DNA of 7,301 nucleotides, taken from contig JASHZU010000398.1 of NCBI GenBank assembly GCA_030042375.1, positions 1 to 7,301 of the forward strand. Direction: 5' to 3'. A program made the position numbers and the translations under genes. The notes beneath the pieces were generated by a model, which did not search any database, was not told where the DNA came from, and saw only the letters and a program-made list of their open reading frames with translations. Each line of letters opens with the position of its first letter. The stretch's first letter is position 1. This stretch comes from Verrucomicrobiia bacterium. GTDB lineage: Bacteria; Verrucomicrobiota; Verrucomicrobiae; Limisphaerales; UBA11358. This document shows positions 6,187 to 7,301 of this stretch, piece after piece.

Positions 6187-6215
6187 TTGTGAGGATACTA
6201 GTATTCCACTATACA
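6187..6215 (+). promoter_or_regulatory. Candidate sigma70-type promoter of the GH28-like gene
   Basis: TTGTGA (6187-6192; four of six to TTGACA) and TATACA (6210-6215; four of six to TATAAT) are separated by exactly 17 bp, the preferred spacer. Transcription would begin near 6222, almost at the ATG 6224, which would make the message leaderless or nearly so. This agrees with the lack of a Shine-Dalgarno before 6224. The spacer contains a 10-bp palindrome. Confidence 0.4.
6195..6204. promoter_or_regulatory. 10-bp palindrome inside the candidate promoter spacer, possible operator
   Basis: ATACTAGTAT is a perfect palindrome lying between the candidate -35 and -10 boxes of the GH28-like gene. A regulator bound here would compete with RNA polymerase or remodel the promoter. 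The site is short and A+T-rich, so chance cannot be excluded. Confidence 0.3.
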
Positions 6216-6223
6216 AACGTCCC

Positions 6224-7301
6224 ATGGAAATCCCTTCCAGCCCCCGCGCCATCCTGGCCACCGCATTAGTCTTTCTATTCTCATTAGTTGTTTCCGCCAT
6301 CGCGGATGACGAAGGCATCAGTTTTTTTAACGTACGCACCTACGGCGCTACGGGCGATGGCAAAACTCTGGACACTCCTGCCATTAATGAGGCGATCGAT
6401 GCCTGCGCGGAAACAGGCGGTGGCACAGTGTATTTCCCGGCGGGAACTTATTTAAGCGGTTCGATCCATTTGAAGGATAATATTCATCTACTCATTGATG
6501 CGGGCGCGACCATCCTCGGCGCGCCGCAAAACATGAACGCTTACGACGAGACCGAGCCGTGGACCAATAATCCCTACCAGGACGGCGGGCACTGTTATTT
6601 CCACAACAGCCTGATTTGGGGTGTAGGCCTGACAAATATTTCCATCACCGGCCAGGGAATGATTAGCGGCGGCGGCCTCGTGCGCAGCGATGGATTGCTG
6701 GATCACATGTGCGGATTCACGACGTGGAATGAAAACGGCGGTATGAATGACGGCAAAGCCTATCCCCCCATCCGCCTCGGCAACAAAGCGATTGGGCTCA
6801 AGCTGTGCCGCAATGTTTTGATTCGCGATATCACGATTTATCATGGCGGGCATTTCGCCATTTTGGCGACCGGTTGCGACAATATGACCGTAGACAATGT
6901 CACCATGGACACCGACCGCGACGGGATTGATATTGATTGTTGCCGCAACACAATGGTTTCCAATTGCCGGATTAATTCGCCCAACGACGACGGCCTTTGC
7001 CCGAAGAGTACTTACGCCCTGGGCAGACTTGTAGCGACAGAAAACCTGACTATTGTGAATTGCCAACTATCGGGCTTTCAGGTGGGCACGCTGCTCGACG
7101 GCACGATGAAAGAGAAAAAAGGCGGGACCGGCCGCATCAAATGCGGGACGGAATCAAACGGAGGCTTTCGCAATATTACCATCTCCAACTGCACGTTCCG
7201 CGATTGCCGCGGGCTGGCGCTGGAGGAAGTAGATGGCGGTTTAATGGAAAATATTTCCGTCAATAACATTACGATGATGGATGTCCAATCGTATCCCATC
7301 T
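6224..7301 (+). CDS. Secreted GH28-like (polygalacturonase-family) beta-helix protein, cut by right edge
   Basis: Open for 359 codons from ATG 6224 to the window end; the C-terminus is missing. Residues 1-27 are a signal peptide (hydrophobic core about 9-23, likely cleavage after SAIA27). FNVRTYGATGDGKT (35-48) through ATILG (95-99) is the N-terminal entry of pectate-lyase-type right-handed beta-helices. PbH1-like rungs follow at 138, 197, 220, 242, 274, 317 and 343. GH28 motifs are DRDGID (231-236, equivalent to NTDGID), SPNDDG (252-257, the catalytic Asp pair) and GRIK (303-306). Where GHG is expected the protein reads SGFQVGT (283-289), so the usual histidine is absent. Family members hydrolyse galacturonan or related pectic glycans outside the cytoplasm; here the exact substrate is open. 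The mature part has 13 cysteines, many on rungs. ATG 6224 has no Shine-Dalgarno; an ATT at 6203 with GAGGA seven bases upstream would add seven residues but is a rare start. Divergent from the glycosyltransferase gene. Confidence 0.9.
   Translation, partial: MEIPSSPRAILATALVFLFSLVVSAIADDEGISFFNVRTYGATGDGKTLDTPAINEAIDACAETGGGTVYFPAGTYLSGSIHLKDNIHLLIDAGATILGAPQNMNAYDETEPWTNNPYQDGGHCYFHNSLIWGVGLTNISITGQGMISGGGLVRSDGLLDHMCGFTTWNENGGMNDGKAYPPIRLGNKAIGLKLCRNVLIRDITIYHGGHFAILATGCDNMTVDNVTMDTDRDGIDIDCCRNTMVSNCRINSPNDDGLCPKSTYALGRLVATENLTIVNCQLSGFQVGTLLDGTMKEKKGGTGRIKCGTESNGGFRNITISNCTFRDCRGLALEEVDGGLMENISVNNITMMDVQSYPI

Noticed and set aside
6488..7066. 192-codon frame on minus opposite the GH28-like gene
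   Set aside because: The repeated Ile/Ala/Val/Asn pattern mirrors the beta-helix codons of the real gene; there is no independent evidence for it.
1..7301. CRISPR array, tRNA, rRNA, insertion sequence, toxin-antitoxin or defence module
   Set aside because: I looked on both strands and saw no regularly spaced direct repeats, tRNA-like cloverleaf, transposase or integrase motif, or paired small genes. The genes present do not form a known defence cluster.

Overview
The window most resembles a piece of a Verrucomicrobiota (PVC-group) chromosome, of moderate to fairly high G+C. This is an inference from protein character, not from a marker gene. It rests on a secreted GH28-like beta-helix enzyme of a form common in that group, Asn/Thr/Gly-rich secreted proteins of unknown function, and a TPR-sulfotransferase fusion. 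The one universally conserved gene, rlmN, shows a bacterium but was not used to place the phylum.

Layout, left to right: (1) the N-terminal part of a secreted protein on the minus strand (426 to beyond the left edge); (2) a 250-bp divergent intergenic region; (3) a TPR-sulfotransferase fusion on plus (677-2233); (4) an 89-bp convergent gap; (5) a second secreted protein of unknown function on minus (2323-3096); (6) a 253-bp divergent intergenic region with a perfect 16-bp palindrome and two further dyads; (7) rlmN on plus (3350-4432); (8) a 5-bp convergent gap; (9) a multi-membrane-span GT-C glycosyltransferase (GT39/ArnT/PMT-like) on minus (4438-6117); (10) a 106-bp divergent region with three dyads and a plausible sigma70-type promoter; (11) the first 359 codons of a secreted GH28-like protein on plus, running off the right edge (6224-7301).

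The six genes alternate strand strictly (-,+,-,+,-,+), so there is no operon and each gene must carry its own promoter. All regulatory sequence therefore sits in three divergent intergenic regions. Four products act at or outside the membrane or on glycans and surface proteins: two secreted unknowns, a membrane glycosyltransferase and a secreted GH28-like enzyme. A sulfotransferase may join them. No shared pathway can be shown. rlmN is housekeeping (23S rRNA A2503 methylation).

I see no defence system, CRISPR array, mobile element, integrase, tRNA or rRNA. The observations most worth a second look are a PSG[A/S]KL-centred module shared by the two secreted unknowns, the perfect palindrome at 3233-3248, a 10-bp palindrome in the spacer of the candidate GH28 promoter, and a GH28 active site that keeps its aspartates and RIK but lacks the usual histidine motif.
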